Below are positions 63,090 through 64,000 of a DNA stretch of 64,000 nt, piece after piece. This stretch comes from Nonomuraea glycinis. Lineage in GTDB: Bacteria > Actinomycetota > Actinomycetes > Streptosporangiales > Streptosporangiaceae. The notes below the pieces were generated by a model. The model had not been told where the DNA came from, made no database searches, and saw only the letters and a list, made by a program, of their open reading frames with translations. Made by a program: the position numbers and the translations under genes. Each line of letters opens with the position of its first letter. Within the stretch, counting starts at the first letter, position 1. The stretch is from contig NZ_BMNK01000010.1 in assembly GCF_014646515.1 (NCBI RefSeq), positions 1 through 64,000 on the forward strand. The letters run 5' to 3'.

Positions 63090-64000
63090 GGTTTTCTCTG
63101 CGCGTGATCGCGGTGTGTCACGTGGTGATCGGGGTCGGCTCAGTGGTCTGCTCGCTGGCGGACGGCATGACGAAGCGCTGGAAGGCCTGCGGCTTCGCGC
63201 CGCGCCTGCCCGGCGCTGCCTGCTCCATCCCGCAATCGTCACGATGCGCGTGCAAAGCCTTACCCAGTGTGCAGCCATGCTGGTAAAGTCCTTCGCACAC
63301 ACTCTCGAATACGCGAGGGGAGGGGAATCGTCGTGCAGGTCGTGCAGGCCTACCGTTTCGCGCTGGACCCGACCGCGCGTCAGGGTGCCGCGTTGGCGTC
63401 GCATTGCGGGGCGGTGCGGGTGGCGTTCAACTGGGGTCTGGCGCAGGTGAAGGCGAATCTGGCGCAGCGGGAGGCCGAACGCTCCTACGGCATCCCCGAC
63501 GATCAGCTCACCCCGGCGTTGTCGTGGTCGATGTACAGCCTGCGCAAACGCTGGAACCAGGTCAAGGACGAGGTGGCGCCGTGGTGGGCGGGCAACTCCA
63601 AGGAGGCCTACGCGTGCGGGCTGGCCCGCCTGACCGACGCGCTGTCCAACTGGCGCGACTCCCAGCAGGGCACGCGTAAGGGCCCGAAGATGGGGTTTCC
63701 CCGGTTCAAGACCAAACGCCGCGCGGCCCGGTCGGTGCGCTTCACCACCGGCACGATCCGGCTGGACGGCCACACCCACGTGATCTTGCCGGTGCTGGGC
63801 CGGATCAAAACCCACGAGCCGGTCGGCAAACTCGCCCGCCTGCTCGCCGAAGGTGCGCGGATCGCTTCGGCGACCGTCCGCTGGCAGGAGGGCCGCTGGC
63901 ACGTCAGCTTCACCGTGCACACCGAACGCCCCCCAGGCAAGCCTGCCCGGCCGGACGCGGTGATCGGCGTGGACCTCGGCATCAAAACCCTGGCGGTCTT
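63088..64000 (+). mobile_element. tnpB-only element, second copy, cut by the window end
   Basis: The sequence from about 63088 matches the element at 38735-40345, including about 240 bp of non-coding left end and the tnpB coding region. By eye the coding parts agree at well over 90 percent of residues. No tnpA is present in the left end of either copy. The right end lies outside the window. Confidence 0.8.
63333..64000 (+). CDS. tnpB: TnpB RNA-guided nuclease (partial, runs off the window)
   Basis: The first 222 residues are visible, beginning VQVVQAYRFALDPTARQGAALASHC and ending in the first RuvC motif GVDLGIKTLAV. It is collinear with the TnpB at 38978 with scattered substitutions (for example ALREAERSYGIADDR versus AQREAERSYGIPDDQ) and one residue fewer near LLAEGAR. 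GTG 63333 is the likely start. A GAGGGGAGGGG ribosome site precedes it. Nothing broken is seen in this part. Confidence 0.88.
   Translation, partial: MQVVQAYRFALDPTARQGAALASHCGAVRVAFNWGLAQVKANLAQREAERSYGIPDDQLTPALSWSMYSLRKRWNQVKDEVAPWWAGNSKEAYACGLARLTDALSNWRDSQQGTRKGPKMGFPRFKTKRRAARSVRFTTGTIRLDGHTHVILPVLGRIKTHEPVGKLARLLAEGARIASATVRWQEGRWHVSFTVHTERPPGKPARPDAVIGVDLGIKTLAV

Overview
The window is 64 kb of very GC-rich DNA from an actinomycete chromosome. The high third-position GC, the frequent GTG starts, the apparently leaderless promoters, F420-type LLM oxidoreductases, PASTA kinases, PucR regulators and MEP-pathway genes fit the Streptosporangiales (Nonomuraea/Streptosporangium-like), but no rRNA or other phylogenetic marker is present to prove it. 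No tRNA, rRNA or CRISPR array was recognised.

Layout. 0-9.8 kb: three hairpins, a secreted phosphodiester glycosidase, a tryptophanyl-tRNA synthetase behind a Trp-Trp-Trp leader peptide, a TetR/acyl-CoA synthetase/PucR operon divergent from a drug-type MFS exporter, an alternative-oxidase homologue and a small WGxxGxxG protein. 10-20 kb: an amino-acid/aldehyde catabolic region with a class III aminotransferase coupled to methylmalonate-semialdehyde dehydrogenase, a polyamine-type binding protein, a GABA-type aminotransferase divergent from a second PucR regulator, and a second aldehyde dehydrogenase. 20-25.5 kb: a NACHT NTPase (candidate defence protein) and a secreted trypsin-like protease, converging on an intact IS200/IS605 element with tnpA and tnpB.

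25.5-34 kb: dxr and ispG of the MEP isoprenoid pathway and, further on, the GNAT gene that usually follows ispG in actinobacteria. These are separated by a tandem-domain MarR regulator, a haloalkane-dehalogenase-like hydrolase and a secreted peptidase. A HipA-like kinase/DUF3037 pair follows. 34-44 kb: three LLM oxidoreductases, two paralogous Ser/Thr kinases split by a tnpB-only element, a TetR regulator and a lipoprotein. 44-54 kb: a Gfo/Idh/MocA dehydrogenase with a ROK regulator, a TetR/MMPL exporter pair, NADP-type glutamate dehydrogenase, a cupin/ArsR-rhodanese operon and a broken, partly inverted ATPase pseudogene. 54-64 kb: a zinc alcohol dehydrogenase divergent from a branched-chain-type ABC importer whose two permeases and one ATPase form a single polypeptide, another LLM oxidoreductase, a CHAP-domain membrane protein with 13-residue repeats, and a second copy of the tnpB-only element cut by the window edge.

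Two threads connect distant parts. First, a 16-bp dyad (CCAAGC-N4-GCTNGG type) overlaps the promoters of the LLM genes, the alcohol dehydrogenase and the ABC importer, suggesting one TetR-type regulon. Second, six loci carry short direct tandem repeats (13-25 bp units) at or just after stop codons, a recurrent structure that none of the genes explains.
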